Source: Eubacterium sp. 14-2 (GTDB lineage: Bacteria; Bacillota; Clostridia; Lachnospirales; Lachnospiraceae). Taken from it: a stretch of 64,000 bases of DNA. Position 1 is the stretch's first letter. Each line of letters opens with the position of its first letter. Location: the NCBI RefSeq assembly GCF_000403845.2, contig NZ_KE159568.1, positions 1,371,400 through 1,435,399 on the forward strand, read 5' to 3'. Under the pieces are notes generated by a model that saw only the letters and a program-made list of their open reading frames with translations, was not told the DNA's origin and searched no databases. This document shows, piece after piece, positions 34,502 through 43,757 of the stretch. A program made the translations under genes and the position numbers.

Positions 34502-35530
34502 CTATACAGAGGTTATAATTTTCGGCGCTTCTTTCGTATTGAGATTTTCTGTCACAATTTTACTCTGTTCCAGCTCACCCGTGTATAAAACAACAGGCGC
34601 CTGAGAATTTTCTGTCTGAGATATTACCACAGCATTCTTTCCATTCTCGGTTCTCACAAAAGTACCTGCAGGATAAATACCTATTTTTCTTTTCAGTATT
34701 TTTTCCATACGGTTTTCAAATTTCTGATGATCTGAAATAATTTCAAAAGCCTGATAGACAGATTTTCTGGTACTCTCTACTCCGGATACCGCGCAGTCAA
34801 AAGCATCACAGATCTGTATCATCCGGCATTCTTTCTGACTGTTTTTCTGTTTCAGCGGATAGCCGCTTCCATCCAGCCGTTCGTGATGAGAAAGTACCAT
34901 CATTTTTGAAATCTCAGGAACCCATTCTTCCTCCTGAAGAGCTGTATATCCCAAAATAGTATGTTTTTTCATCCCATGTATTTCTTCCTGATTCATAAGC
35001 TGATAAGAACATTTCCGATAATCTACATTCAGATACTGATATCCCAGATCATGAAGAAGGCATCCCATAACTGCATCTTCCATTCTCTTTCTGGAAAATC
35101 CATATTCTTTACCAAGTATCATAACCATAATTGTAATAAACATGGTATGTTCATACAAATCAGGCGTACGGTTCCACACGTCCAACGCACGTTTTTCTTT
35201 TGTCTTTTCAAAAACTGTTACAATATCTTTTCCAAGGCTCTCCAGTTTTCTCAAACTGTTGCCTTTTCGGTAAATATGATGAGACAATATTTCTCTCAGG
35301 TCATTTTCAAATTTCAGGAACATATTTTTGTCAAAATAGAAATTTGCCTTCTCGTATTTTTCAAAGGGGTCATTTACAAATACCGTCCGTATATTTAAAG
35401 CAGTCAAAGCCTCTTTATAACATGCTTTCAAAACGGTTCCGGCTTCGAGAATCACCTTTCCATTTTCCAGACATACATTCTTCGCCAGCACTTCATTTCC
35501 CATTAATTCCGATACCTGATATTCTCTCAT
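34502..35530 (-). CDS. HD-GYP domain phosphodiesterase
   Basis: This gene encodes 342 residues. A small N-terminal domain (1-55) precedes the HD-GYP domain. The metal site HD is H160-D161 (LLHDLGYQYLN) and the GYP motif SHHERLDGSGYP (214-225) is complete. The family hydrolyses cyclic di-GMP or related dinucleotides. A C-terminal strand-rich tail (280-342) follows. Partners are not evident; it is read in the same direction as the parAB cluster. Confidence 0.9.
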   Translation of the reverse strand: MREYQVSELMGNEVLAKNVCLENGKVILEAGTVLKACYKEALTALNIRTVFVNDPFEKYEKANFYFDKNMFLKFENDLREILSHHIYRKGNSLRKLESLGKDIVTVFEKTKEKRALDVWNRTPDLYEHTMFITIMVMILGKEYGFSRKRMEDAVMGCLLHDLGYQYLNVDYRKCSYQLMNQEEIHGMKKHTILGYTALQEEEWVPEISKMMVLSHHERLDGSGYPLKQKNSQKECRMIQICDAFDCAVSGVESTRKSVYQAFEIISDHQKFENRMEKILKRKIGIYPAGTFVRTENGKNAVVISQTENSQAPVVLYTGELEQSKIVTENLNTKEAPKIITSV

Positions 35531-35608
35531 ATTGTACCTCTTATATAATTCCGCCCTGGGTTTTTATCCACCCAGGGCATCGGTTCGGACTGAAAAGAGC
35601 TATACTCC

Positions 35609-36142
35609 CTAATCTTCTACCGGTGCAGTTAATTTCTTTAACCCCATTGCAATATCCAGTGCCTCTTTTTCTTCGTCCGCAAGTACAATAATGGAATTAC
35701 CATTAACGATTTCTTTGATATAAGTATAACATCCTTCCCTGCTGTGCATTGCATTGATAATAAATCCATCATTTTTCTGATCAAGTAATGCCAGGGAAAA
35801 ACTTAATTTTCCGCCCATTTCATGAAAAGCATCGTATTTTACCATTCCAACCTTTTGGAACGTAAATTTCAGGCTGTCGAAAATCTTCTGAATGTTTTCT
35901 CTGTTTTCTGCCTCATAAGTCAAAAGCTCGTCCACTTGCTGAATCCGTTTCACCAGAGTATCTTCCAATGATTCCGCATTTTTTCCCATCATAAATGCTT
36001 CATATTTTTTCCTGAGTCTTCCTGTTTTTATAATATTGACAATCAATAAAATAAACAGGATTAACATGACCCCGGACATTATTGCAAATGTCAGCAAAAA
36101 GTCATCTGCTGTAAAGGATAATCCTAATAAATCTGAATGCAT
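35609..36142 (-). CDS. DUF4446-family membrane protein
   Basis: This gene encodes 177 residues. ATG 36142 is chosen since GGAGG lies ideally before it; an ATG 12 bases earlier overlaps that site. A transmembrane helix (about 14-36) is followed by a coiled coil (45-85) and a strand-rich domain with FQKVGMVKYDAFHEMGGKLS, the DUF4446 hallmark. Its place after parB is conserved in Clostridia. Role unknown. Confidence 0.85.
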   Translation of the reverse strand: MHSDLLGLSFTADDFLLTFAIMSGVMLILFILLIVNIIKTGRLRKKYEAFMMGKNAESLEDTLVKRIQQVDELLTYEAENRENIQKIFDSLKFTFQKVGMVKYDAFHEMGGKLSFSLALLDQKNDGFIINAMHSREGCYTYIKEIVNGNSIIVLADEEKEALDIAMGLKKLTAPVED

Positions 36143-36230
36143 AGTTTCCTCCATTCCGCATATTTATGAAATACATGAATTTCAATAAATATATGGTTGT
36201 TATATCTTTATTTTCAAGAACGTATGTTTA

Positions 36231-37142
36231 TTATGTATCTATCTGATGAATTGACTGAAATAATTCCAGAATTCTTTCCAGTTCATTGTTGGAATAATAT
36301 TCGATTTCAATTTTTCCTTTATCTTTGTTCTTATAATGAATAGCTACTTTTGTACCCATAATAGCTTTCAGCTTCTGTTCCATATCTTCATAAAAAACAG
36401 ACATGCCATCATCTTCCTGCTTTTTCGGAAGTTCTGATTTCTGTTTCTGAAACTTTTTCACCAGTTTCTCTGTTTCCCGCACACTTAATTTTTCATCGAA
36501 AATCTGCTGTGCAAGATTGTACTGATCTTCATTGTCCGGAATTGCCAGAAGAGCTCTGGCATGTCCCGTTGAAATCAAATCATCAATTACCATCTGCTGT
36601 ACCCTTTCATCCAGTTTCAGCAGACGCATGGAATTGGTTACTGCTGTTCTGGATTTGGATACCCGTTCTGCTACTTCATCCTGTTTTAAATGAAACTCAT
36701 TTAACAATTTCTTATAGGCAAGAGCTTCTTCAATGGGATTCAGATTTTCTCTCTGTATATTTTCAATCAGAGAAATCTCCACCATTTCCTGTTCCGTCAG
36801 ATTTTTAATAATAACCGGGATTTCTTTTAAGCCTGCGATTTTTGCAGCTCTCCATCTTCTCTCACCCGCAATAATTTCAAAATAATCTTTTTTATCCTGC
36901 ACCAGCAATGGCTGTAAAATTCCATACTGTTTTAATGATTCTGAAAGTTCCAACAGGGAGTCTTCATCAAAACTTTTTCTGGGTTGTTCACGGTTTGGTT
37001 CTATCTTTGCTATTTTTACAAAGGTTACATCTTTATCCGGTTCCGGAGCTCTGACCGCTTCTGTGGTTGCTGCAGTTCCGACTTTGTTTGTGATAAGACT
37101 GTCCAGACCTTTTCCCAACCCACTCTTTTTTGCTGCCGCCAT
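36231..37142 (-). CDS. parB: Chromosome partition protein ParB
   Basis: This gene encodes 303 residues. The ParB N-terminal CTPase/clamp domain has QPRKSFDEDSLLELSESLKQ and the GERRWRAAKIAG box. A helix-turn-helix (KQDEVAERVSKSRTAVTNSM) binds parS, and a C-terminal dimer domain ends ELERILELFQSI. It loads at parS sites near 38.0-38.1 kb and spreads as a sliding clamp. The stop-to-start distance to parA is minimal. Confidence 0.96.
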   Translation of the reverse strand: MAAAKKSGLGKGLDSLITNKVGTAATTEAVRAPEPDKDVTFVKIAKIEPNREQPRKSFDEDSLLELSESLKQYGILQPLLVQDKKDYFEIIAGERRWRAAKIAGLKEIPVIIKNLTEQEMVEISLIENIQRENLNPIEEALAYKKLLNEFHLKQDEVAERVSKSRTAVTNSMRLLKLDERVQQMVIDDLISTGHARALLAIPDNEDQYNLAQQIFDEKLSVRETEKLVKKFQKQKSELPKKQEDDGMSVFYEDMEQKLKAIMGTKVAIHYKNKDKGKIEIEYYSNNELERILELFQSIHQIDT

Positions 37143-37910
37143 TTATATTTCCTCTCTTTCTATCACTTCTTTTGCTAACAGACGATAGCTTTCTGCACCG
37201 GCAGATTTGGCGTCATATAAATTTATCGGCAGGCCATGACTGGGGGCTTCTGCTAATCGAATATTTCTTGGAATAATCGTTTTATAAATGGTAGTATTTA
37301 AGTTACTTTTTACATTTTCCACAACCTGTAATGACAGGTTTGTCCTGGCATCATACATGGTAAATACTACCCCTTCCATCTGAAGGTTTGGATTTAATCT
37401 TTCCTGTACCAGATTAATAGTGTGTATTAACTGGCTCAGTCCTTCCAATGCATAATATTCACACTGAATTGGAACCAGAATTGTATCTGCGGTAGTCATG
37501 GCATTGATAGTAAGCATATTCAAGGAAGGAGGACAATCAATGATAATAAAATCATAATCATCTTTTATATAGTCAACTTCATTCTTTAAGATATACTCTT
37601 TTTCATTGATACCCAGTAATTCAATTTCTGCTCCTGCGAGATTTACATTGGATGGTATCAGAAAAAGTTTATCAATTTCTGTCTTCACCATACTTTCACG
37701 AATGGTACACTCTCCCAGCATAAGTTCATATACTGTATTACTCAATTCTGTTTTTTCTACGCCAAAGCCACTGGTTGTATTTCCCTGAGGGTCCATATCA
37801 ATGGTTAATACTTTTTTACCTTCTTCCACAAGACAGGATGATAAGTTAATTGCTGTTGTGGTTTTTCCTACCCCGCCTTTTTGGTTGGCTATTGCGATAA
37901 CTCTTCCCAT
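37143..37910 (-). CDS. parA: Chromosome partition ATPase ParA (Soj)
   Basis: This gene encodes 255 residues from ATG 37910 (behind GGAAAGG), where the conserved start MGRVIAIANQKGGVGKTTT lies; a longer reading frame would run across a parS site. It has the deviant Walker A KGGVGKTT, switch I MDPQGNTTSGFG and Walker B FIIIDCPPSL. ParA binds DNA as an ATP dimer and is released by ParB, which moves the origin and, in this group, influences DnaA. Confidence 0.96.
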   Translation of the reverse strand: MGRVIAIANQKGGVGKTTTAINLSSCLVEEGKKVLTIDMDPQGNTTSGFGVEKTELSNTVYELMLGECTIRESMVKTEIDKLFLIPSNVNLAGAEIELLGINEKEYILKNEVDYIKDDYDFIIIDCPPSLNMLTINAMTTADTILVPIQCEYYALEGLSQLIHTINLVQERLNPNLQMEGVVFTMYDARTNLSLQVVENVKSNLNTTIYKTIIPRNIRLAEAPSHGLPINLYDAKSAGAESYRLLAKEVIEREEI

Positions 37911-37989
37911 ATTTTTTTCCTTTCCTCTTATGTTAATCCTATTATAGCACCTTTTTCTTTTCATTACCATAGTCAATTCGTTCAAAAAA

Positions 37990-38005
37990 TGTTTCACGTG
38001 AAACA
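37990..38005. other. parS: parS site 1
   Basis: TGTTTCACGTGAAACA is a perfect 16-base palindrome identical to the bacterial parS consensus, 80 bases upstream of the parA start. Confidence 0.95.
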
Positions 38006-38089
38006 TTTTTTTGACGTAACGAATCCGATTTATAAGCAAGATTATTTCATTCATTACTATAAAAATTCTTATGTTTCACACAGAAAAAA

Positions 38090-38117
38090 GGAGAATGTTT
38101 CACGTGAAACATTCTCC
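38090..38117. other. parS: parS site 2 within a 28-base palindrome
   Basis: TGTTTCACGTGAAACA at 38096-38111 is the core of a longer perfect palindrome extending with GGAGAA/TTCTCC on both sides. The extension could also form a hairpin terminator-like RNA. Confidence 0.95.
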
Positions 38118-38156
38118 TGAAAGATTTATAAAATAAAATATAATAACTGACTGTGC

Positions 38157-38801
38157 TTAAAATATATCTATCAACTTATTACGAATTGAAAAAACTGCAG
38201 CCTGTGTCCGATCTGTCACTTCTATTTTTTTAAAAATACTGGAAATGTGATTTTTCACAGTGCGCTCACTTATATTTAACTTTTCACCTATTTCTTTATT
38301 ATAAAGTCCAACCGATAATAATTTTAATACTTCCATTTCCCGTTTAGTCAGCAAAGCAATCTTTTCTTTATCAACATTCCTTTCTACCATTTTTGAATTA
38401 AGTAAAGGTATCATACTCGGTTGTATATAGGTTTCTCCTTCAATCACATGGAAAATTGCCTTTTTCAACTCAGCAGAATCAGACTCTTTCAATAAATAAC
38501 CGTCAATTCCCATTTCCACTGCTTTCAATAAAAATTCTATTTCATTATGCACTGTCAATATTACAACTTTTACATCCACATTATTTTCTTTTAACCTTTC
38601 CAAAACCTCCAATCCATTCATATTTGGCATATTAATATCCAACAACAATACCTGCGGAACTATCTTCTTCAGAAGATTCAAACATTCAACTCCATCACTC
38701 GCTTCACCAATTACTTCTACATCACCATCCAATTCAAGTAATTGTTTCAACCCTTCTCTGACAATAGAATGATCATCTACAATCACAATTTTTGCTGGCA
38801 T
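38157..38801 (-). CDS. NarL/DegU-type response regulator
   Basis: This gene encodes 214 residues. The receiver domain has D9-D10, phospho-acceptor D55 (VLLLDINMPNMNG) and IDGYLLKES. The LuxR-type helix-turn-helix lies at 150-205 (LTKREMEVLKLLSVGLYNKE, ISERTVKNHISSIFKKI). It follows the DegS-like kinase with a 15-base gap. Targets are unknown. Confidence 0.93.
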   Translation of the reverse strand: MPAKIVIVDDHSIVREGLKQLLELDGDVEVIGEASDGVECLNLLKKIVPQVLLLDINMPNMNGLEVLERLKENNVDVKVVILTVHNEIEFLLKAVEMGIDGYLLKESDSAELKKAIFHVIEGETYIQPSMIPLLNSKMVERNVDKEKIALLTKREMEVLKLLSVGLYNKEIGEKLNISERTVKNHISSIFKKIEVTDRTQAAVFSIRNKLIDIF

Positions 38802-38816
38802 ATTTGCACCTCCTCC

Positions 38817-39830
38817 TTATCTAATTGGTAATTCAGCAATAACTTTTGTCCCCTTTCCTGGATCAGAAATAATTTCCAATTTTCCCGACAGGAGATATGC
38901 ACGTTCTCTCATCATGAAAATACCAAATTCTGAACCATCATTCATTTCTAAATTTTGAATATTATTTATAGTGAACCCAACTCCATCGTCCTTAATCTCA
39001 ATCACAACTTTTTCTTCCAGGTATTTTACCCGTATAAATACGTGCTTTGCTCTGGCATGTTCCAAAATATTGTCACATGCTTCACTCACAATTCGTAAAA
39101 TACCCAGGGACACAATTGGAGAAAGCTCTATGGATTCACCCAATGTTTCATATGAAACATTCAAAATTTCACTTTTACGAAGTCTGGAAACTTCCTTTTT
39201 CATTGCAGCGTCCAGTCCGATTTCATCCATATACACAGGATGTAATTCATGAATTACACCTCTTACATTCTGAATGATATCACGGACACTTTTTAAAATT
39301 GCCTGAAATTCCAGACGACAACGGACCGTATCTACATCCATTATTTTGGAACAGATTTCAATTTTATGAATCGTATTTGTAAGATTCTGAAGTACACTAT
39401 CATGAAGATTTTTCGCAATATGCTGCTGTTCTGTTTCCTGTATTTCCAGGATTTTCTGTTTATAAACCTTATACTTTTCCTGCAGATCTTCCTCTTCCGA
39501 ATAAGAATTTTTACTCTCACGGGCAGCCTTTAAAGCAGTTTCCAGCTCCGTCAGAGAATGATCCAAATCTGCTATTTTTTCTTTCAGTCCATCTGCTTCT
39601 GTCTTTAATCTTTCCTGCTCTTCCTGTAAAGCCTCAATCTTTAAATGATTCTCCTGGTCTACTTCTCTTGGAGAAAAAGATTCAAAATTTTCATCCAGAG
39701 TATTTACCAACGCCTGAACAAATTTAATATTGTCTTTAATAAGAATGTCTTTTTTCTGGTACTCTCTTTCCAGATTTAATTTTTCCTCGTACATCTGATG
39801 ATGTAAATTTTCTAAATATACTACTATCAT
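38817..39830 (-). CDS. DegS-like cytosolic sensor histidine kinase
   Basis: This gene encodes 337 residues with no transmembrane helix. A long coiled coil (about 15-135) leads to a HisKA_3 domain with H143 in IAKNLHDSVLQNL. The ATPase has SEACDNILEHA and DDGVGF. This matches the DegS layout of a soluble, coiled-coil kinase. It contains a parS-like sequence at 39144-39159. Confidence 0.88.
   Translation of the reverse strand: MIVVYLENLHHQMYEEKLNLEREYQKKDILIKDNIKFVQALVNTLDENFESFSPREVDQENHLKIEALQEEQERLKTEADGLKEKIADLDHSLTELETALKAARESKNSYSEEEDLQEKYKVYKQKILEIQETEQQHIAKNLHDSVLQNLTNTIHKIEICSKIMDVDTVRCRLEFQAILKSVRDIIQNVRGVIHELHPVYMDEIGLDAAMKKEVSRLRKSEILNVSYETLGESIELSPIVSLGILRIVSEACDNILEHARAKHVFIRVKYLEEKVVIEIKDDGVGFTINNIQNLEMNDGSEFGIFMMRERAYLLSGKLEIISDPGKGTKVIAELPIR
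39144..39159. other. parS-like palindrome inside the kinase gene
   Basis: TGTTTCATATGAAACA matches parS in 14 of 16 positions; the centre CG is replaced by TA. It lies about 1.05 kb from parS site 2. ParB might bind it weakly, or the match may be chance. Confidence 0.4.
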
Positions 39831-40111
39831 AACCTTGCCTTTAGAACATATGTTTGTATTCTGATACTTTCACTGAGAGATTCAGAATAGTCACATAACT
39901 GAAAAATAAATTAACGATAATCATATTTATTTTAATATAAATTCAAAAAAATGAAAAGATGTATTTTAAATATTTTGTCATTATTTGCACATTTTTGCAG
40001 AAACTTAATCCTCCGGCAATTACTTATTTAAAGCATGTTTTTACTTGTATATCAGCACCATTTCGTCTATAATATAAGAAAAACAGAAAGAAGATAAAGG
40101 AGGCGGCTATC

Positions 40112-41068
40112 ATGAAAAAACAGATTCGTAATCTTTTACTTTTAAGTTCCATCACAGGTATCAGCATTTACGGCATCAACAAGGCAATCAGCATTTCATC
40201 CACAGCCAACAACTTACTGAAAACAGATAAAGGAAATTTTTTTAACTGGAGATATGGAAATATTTTTTATACCAAACAGGGAAAAGGAAGTCCTTTACTT
40301 CTGATACATGACCTGAATCCTGCTTCTTCTTCCTGCGAATGGGATAAAATTTCAAAACATCTGGCAAAACACCATACTGTTTACTGTCTGGATTTACTGG
40401 GATGCGGCAGAAGCGATAAACCCAATATGACTTACAGCAACTATCTGTTTGTTCAGCTAATCACCGATTTTATTAAAAATGTAATTGGTTCCAAACCGGA
40501 TATTATTGCCACCGGAGAATCTGTTTCTTTTGTCCTTATGGCCTGCAATATGGAGCCGGAATATTTTAACCGAATGATTATCATCAATCCTGCAAACCTG
40601 GTGAGCCTGAACAAAACACCCAATAAAAGAAAAAATGCGCTGAAATTCCTGATAGATCTTCCTGTTTTTGGTACTATGATTTACAATCTGGCATTTTCAA
40701 AGAAAAATATTGATAAAATGTTTTATCATGATTATTATTATAAAAGTCATCTGGTTCCTGGCCGTCTGACAGATACTTATTACGAAAGTGCACATACTGC
40801 AAACAGTTATGGTAAATACCTGCTGTCCAGTATCAAATCGAATTACACCAATATCAATATTGTTCATGCTCTGAAAAAAATAAACAACAGTATTTTCCTG
40901 ATTGGAAGCAAAGGTAACGATCATAGCGAACCCATCATCAATTCCTACGTTTCCTATAATCCTTCCATTGAATTCTCTTTCGTATCAGAGTCGAAATATC
41001 TTCCTCAGTTGGAGGTTCCGGAAAAGCTGATCGAACTTTTGAATTTATATCTGAATCCCGCAAAATAA
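40112..41068 (+). CDS. Alpha/beta hydrolase, membrane-anchored, His replaced
   Basis: This gene encodes 318 residues and starts at ATG 40112 behind AAAGGAGG. An N-terminal hydrophobic segment (7-25) is probably a signal anchor. The fold follows: LLLIHDLNPASSSCEWDKIS, YCLDLLGCGRSDKP and nucleophile elbow TGESVS with S137. An Asp candidate lies in GSKGNDHS. At the usual catalytic His position (G-H-x-P-x-x-E-x-P) the sequence reads KYLPQLEVP, so the His seems lost. It may bind rather than hydrolyse. It is read opposite to its neighbours. Confidence 0.75.
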   Translation: MKKQIRNLLLLSSITGISIYGINKAISISSTANNLLKTDKGNFFNWRYGNIFYTKQGKGSPLLLIHDLNPASSSCEWDKISKHLAKHHTVYCLDLLGCGRSDKPNMTYSNYLFVQLITDFIKNVIGSKPDIIATGESVSFVLMACNMEPEYFNRMIIINPANLVSLNKTPNKRKNALKFLIDLPVFGTMIYNLAFSKKNIDKMFYHDYYYKSHLVPGRLTDTYYESAHTANSYGKYLLSSIKSNYTNINIVHALKKINNSIFLIGSKGNDHSEPIINSYVSYNPSIEFSFVSESKYLPQLEVPEKLIELLNLYLNPAK

Positions 41069-41073
41069 AAAAA

Positions 41074-41116
41074 GAAAAAACTGCAGAAAAAGATAATTCT
41101 TTTCCTGCAGTTTTTT
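41074..41116. terminator. Bidirectional terminator between hydrolase and rsmG
   Basis: AAAAAACTGCAG (41075-41086) pairs with CTGCAGTTTTTT (41105-41116), with T-runs on both strands. It ends two convergent genes. Confidence 0.85.
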
Positions 41117-41119
41117 ATA

Positions 41120-41842
41120 TCATTGAATGGGTGTTCTGGAAGGAGTTCCTGCTTTTCTCGGATATGATTTCGGTGTCCTTTTTTTCTTTTCAATCAGAAC
41201 AAAAGATCTGGAAACATCTGTCTGAGGCAAAACAAATTTTTGTACTTTTACCATTTTTCCGCCCAAAACTGAAATTGCCTTTCCGGCCTGCTTTACTTCT
41301 TCCTCCACCTCTCCTGATTTATAGGAAACAAAATTCCCTCCGACCCTGACAAATGGAAGACAGTATTCACTCAGGGAAGACAAATTTGCCACTGCTCTGG
41401 AAACACACAAATCAAACTGTTCCCGATATTCTTTTTTTACAGCCATTTCTTCTGCTCTCCCATGAACCGCAGTAATTCCGGATAAATTTAATTCTGATAT
41501 AACTTCCTGTAAAAAGAGCACACGCTTATTTAAAGAATCCATCAGCACAATTTCCAACTCAGGAAATGCTATCTTAAGAGGAATTCCAGGAAATCCTGCG
41601 CCGGTGCCCAAATCCAGAACCTGCATTTTCCTGTTTAAATCCACACATTTTATCAGGCTGAGAGAATCCAGAAAATGCTTTTCCACCACATCTTCAAATT
41701 CTGTAATGGCAGTGAGATTCATTACCTTATTTTTCTCTGTCAGCATTTCATAATAAATTAAATACTGATTTATTTTTTCATCTGAATATGGAATTTTCAG
41801 TTGTTCCAGACCAAGTTTAAACTTTTCCAGTTGATATGACAT
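41120..41842 (-). CDS. rsmG: 16S rRNA m7G527 methyltransferase RsmG
   Basis: This gene encodes 240 residues from ATG 41842, behind AGAAAGGAAG; the frame's upstream extension lies in mnmG. It shows the AdoMet-binding [20 protein letters not shown], the [14 protein letters not shown] strand and the [10 protein letters not shown] motif. It methylates G527 (E. coli numbering) of 16S rRNA. It overlaps mnmG by 26 bases. Its C-terminal tail is basic. Confidence 0.95.
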   Translation of the reverse strand: MSYQLEKFKLGLEQLKIPYSDEKINQYLIYYEMLTEKNKVMNLTAITEFEDVVEKHFLDSLSLIKCVDLNRKMQVLDLGTGAGFPGIPLKIAFPELEIVLMDSLNKRVLFLQEVISELNLSGITAVHGRAEEMAVKKEYREQFDLCVSRAVANLSSLSEYCLPFVRVGGNFVSYKSGEVEEEVKQAGKAISVLGGKMVKVQKFVLPQTDVSRSFVLIEKKKRTPKSYPRKAGTPSRTPIQ

Positions 41843-43733
41843 CTGTTTCTTCCTTTCTGCGGTACATCTGTTCCAGATAAACCAGCAATACAGATATATC
41901 TGCCGGTGACACACCGGATATTCTGGATGCCTGTCCCACATTTACCGGCTGGTATAGATTCAGCTTCTGTTTTGCCTCAATTCTGAGACTCTTAATCTGA
42001 TTATAATCAAAATTTTCCGGCAGCTTCTTTTTTTCCAGCCTTTTGAACTCCTTTACCTGCTTTAACTGTCTTCTGATATATCCGTCATACTTGATATTGA
42101 TATTTACCTGTTCCACCACATCTGCTGCCAGAACCGGACGTTCCTCATCAAGTTCTGCCAGAACTTCATAGGAAAGTTCCGGCCGGCGTATCAATTCCGC
42201 AAGGGTGGTTCCTGTCTTTAAGGGGGTACTGCCATGCTTTTCCAGAAGTTTCTGAACTGCTGCTCCTGCTCCCAGATTCACATGATGGACGCGCTCCACT
42301 TCCTGCTCAATCAGACGCTGCTTTTCCACAACCCGGTCATATCTTTCCTGACTTATCAACCCATACTGAAACCCAATGGGAGTAAGGCGCAAATCTGCAT
42401 TATCCTGACGCAGCAACAGACGGTATTCCGCCCTGGAAGTCATCATCCGGTAAGGTTCACGATTATCTTTCGTCACAAGATCATCAATCAGCACTCCAAT
42501 ATAGGAAGAAGCACGGTCCAGAATCAGAGGCTCTTTGCCCATACAGAATCTTGCTCCATTAATTCCGGCCACCAGGCCCTGTGCTGCCGCTTCCTCATAA
42601 CCGGAACTTCCGTTAAACTGCCCCCCTGAAAAAAGCCCTTTTATATTTTTAAATTCCAGTGAAGGAAAAAGCTGTCTGGGATTGATACAGTCGTACTCAA
42701 TGGCATAGGCATTCCGTACAATTTTGACATGTTCCAGCCCTGTCACACTGCGGTACATTCTGTACTGAACATCTTCCGGAAGTGAGCTGGACATGCCGCC
42801 CACATACATTTCATTAGTATAGAGTCCCTCCGGCTCAATAAAAACCTGATGTCGCTCTTTGTCCGCAAATTTTACCACTTTATCTTCAATGGAAGGACAG
42901 TACCTTGGGCCTGTTCCTTCAATCATGCCGGAATATAGAGGAGAACGGTCCAGATTATCCCGGATAATTTCATGGGTCTCCTCATTGGTATAAGTCAGCC
43001 AGCAGGAAACCTGATCAATCTGTACCTCCTCCGGACTGGTGGTAAAAGAAAAAGGAACAACCTGTTCATCCCCTTTCTGTTCCTGCATTTTACTGAAATC
43101 CACAGATCTTCTGTCTATTCTGGCCGGGGTTCCCGTTTTAAAGCGAAACAGCTCTATGCCGTTTTTCTGCAAAGATTCCGAAAGATAACCGGCAGCCTGA
43201 AGGCCGTTGGGTCCCGTATGATTTACCACATCGCCATAAAGGCATCTGGCTTTCAGATAAGTTCCGGTACAGAGTATCACAGCCTTACTGTTATAAGAAG
43301 CACCGGAAAAAGTTTTCACACCTTTCACCGTTCCCTCTTCCACTATCAGCTCGGTCACTTCTGCCTGACGGATGGTAAGATGATCTGTATTTTCCAGAGT
43401 AGCCCGCATAAGGGCACTGTATCTGGCTTTATCTGCCTGAGCACGAAGAGAATGAACTGCCGGCCCTTTGGAAACATTCAGCATTTTTGACTGAATAAAA
43501 GTTTTATCTATATTGATACCCATCTGCCCTCCCAGAGCATCAATTTCCCTTACCAGATGTCCCTTTGAACTTCCGCCGATATTTGGATTACAGGGCATAA
43601 GTGCAATACTCTCCACGCTGACCGTAAACAGAATCGTTTCCATCCCAAGTCTGGCACAGGCAAGAGCTGCTTCACAGCCTGCATGTCCTGCTCCAACCAC
43701 GCAGACATCATATTCTTCCGTAATATAAGGCAT
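41817..43733 (-). CDS. mnmG: tRNA uridine-5-carboxymethylaminomethyl modification enzyme MnmG
   Basis: This gene encodes 638 residues. The FAD-binding start [20 protein letters not shown] is followed by [20 protein letters not shown], the NAD-binding region and the C-terminal helical tRNA/MnmE-binding domain with [12 protein letters not shown]. With MnmE it installs cmnm5/nm5 groups at wobble uridine. It lies 24 bases after mnmE. Confidence 0.97.
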   Translation of the reverse strand: MPYITEEYDVCVVGAGHAGCEAALACARLGMETILFTVSVESIALMPCNPNIGGSSKGHLVREIDALGGQMGINIDKTFIQSKMLNVSKGPAVHSLRAQADKARYSALMRATLENTDHLTIRQAEVTELIVEEGTVKGVKTFSGASYNSKAVILCTGTYLKARCLYGDVVNHTGPNGLQAAGYLSESLQKNGIELFRFKTGTPARIDRRSVDFSKMQEQKGDEQVVPFSFTTSPEEVQIDQVSCWLTYTNEETHEIIRDNLDRSPLYSGMIEGTGPRYCPSIEDKVVKFADKERHQVFIEPEGLYTNEMYVGGMSSSLPEDVQYRMYRSVTGLEHVKIVRNAYAIEYDCINPRQLFPSLEFKNIKGLFSGGQFNGSSGYEEAAAQGLVAGINGARFCMGKEPLILDRASSYIGVLIDDLVTKDNREPYRMMTSRAEYRLLLRQDNADLRLTPIGFQYGLISQERYDRVVEKQRLIEQEVERVHHVNLGAGAAVQKLLEKHGSTPLKTGTTLAELIRRPELSYEVLAELDEERPVLAADVVEQVNINIKYDGYIRRQLKQVKEFKRLEKKKLPENFDYNQIKSLRIEAKQKLNLYQPVNVGQASRISGVSPADISVLLVYLEQMYRRKEETDVISTGKV

Positions 43734-43757
43734 AAAATTCTCCTTTCAAAATTAACT

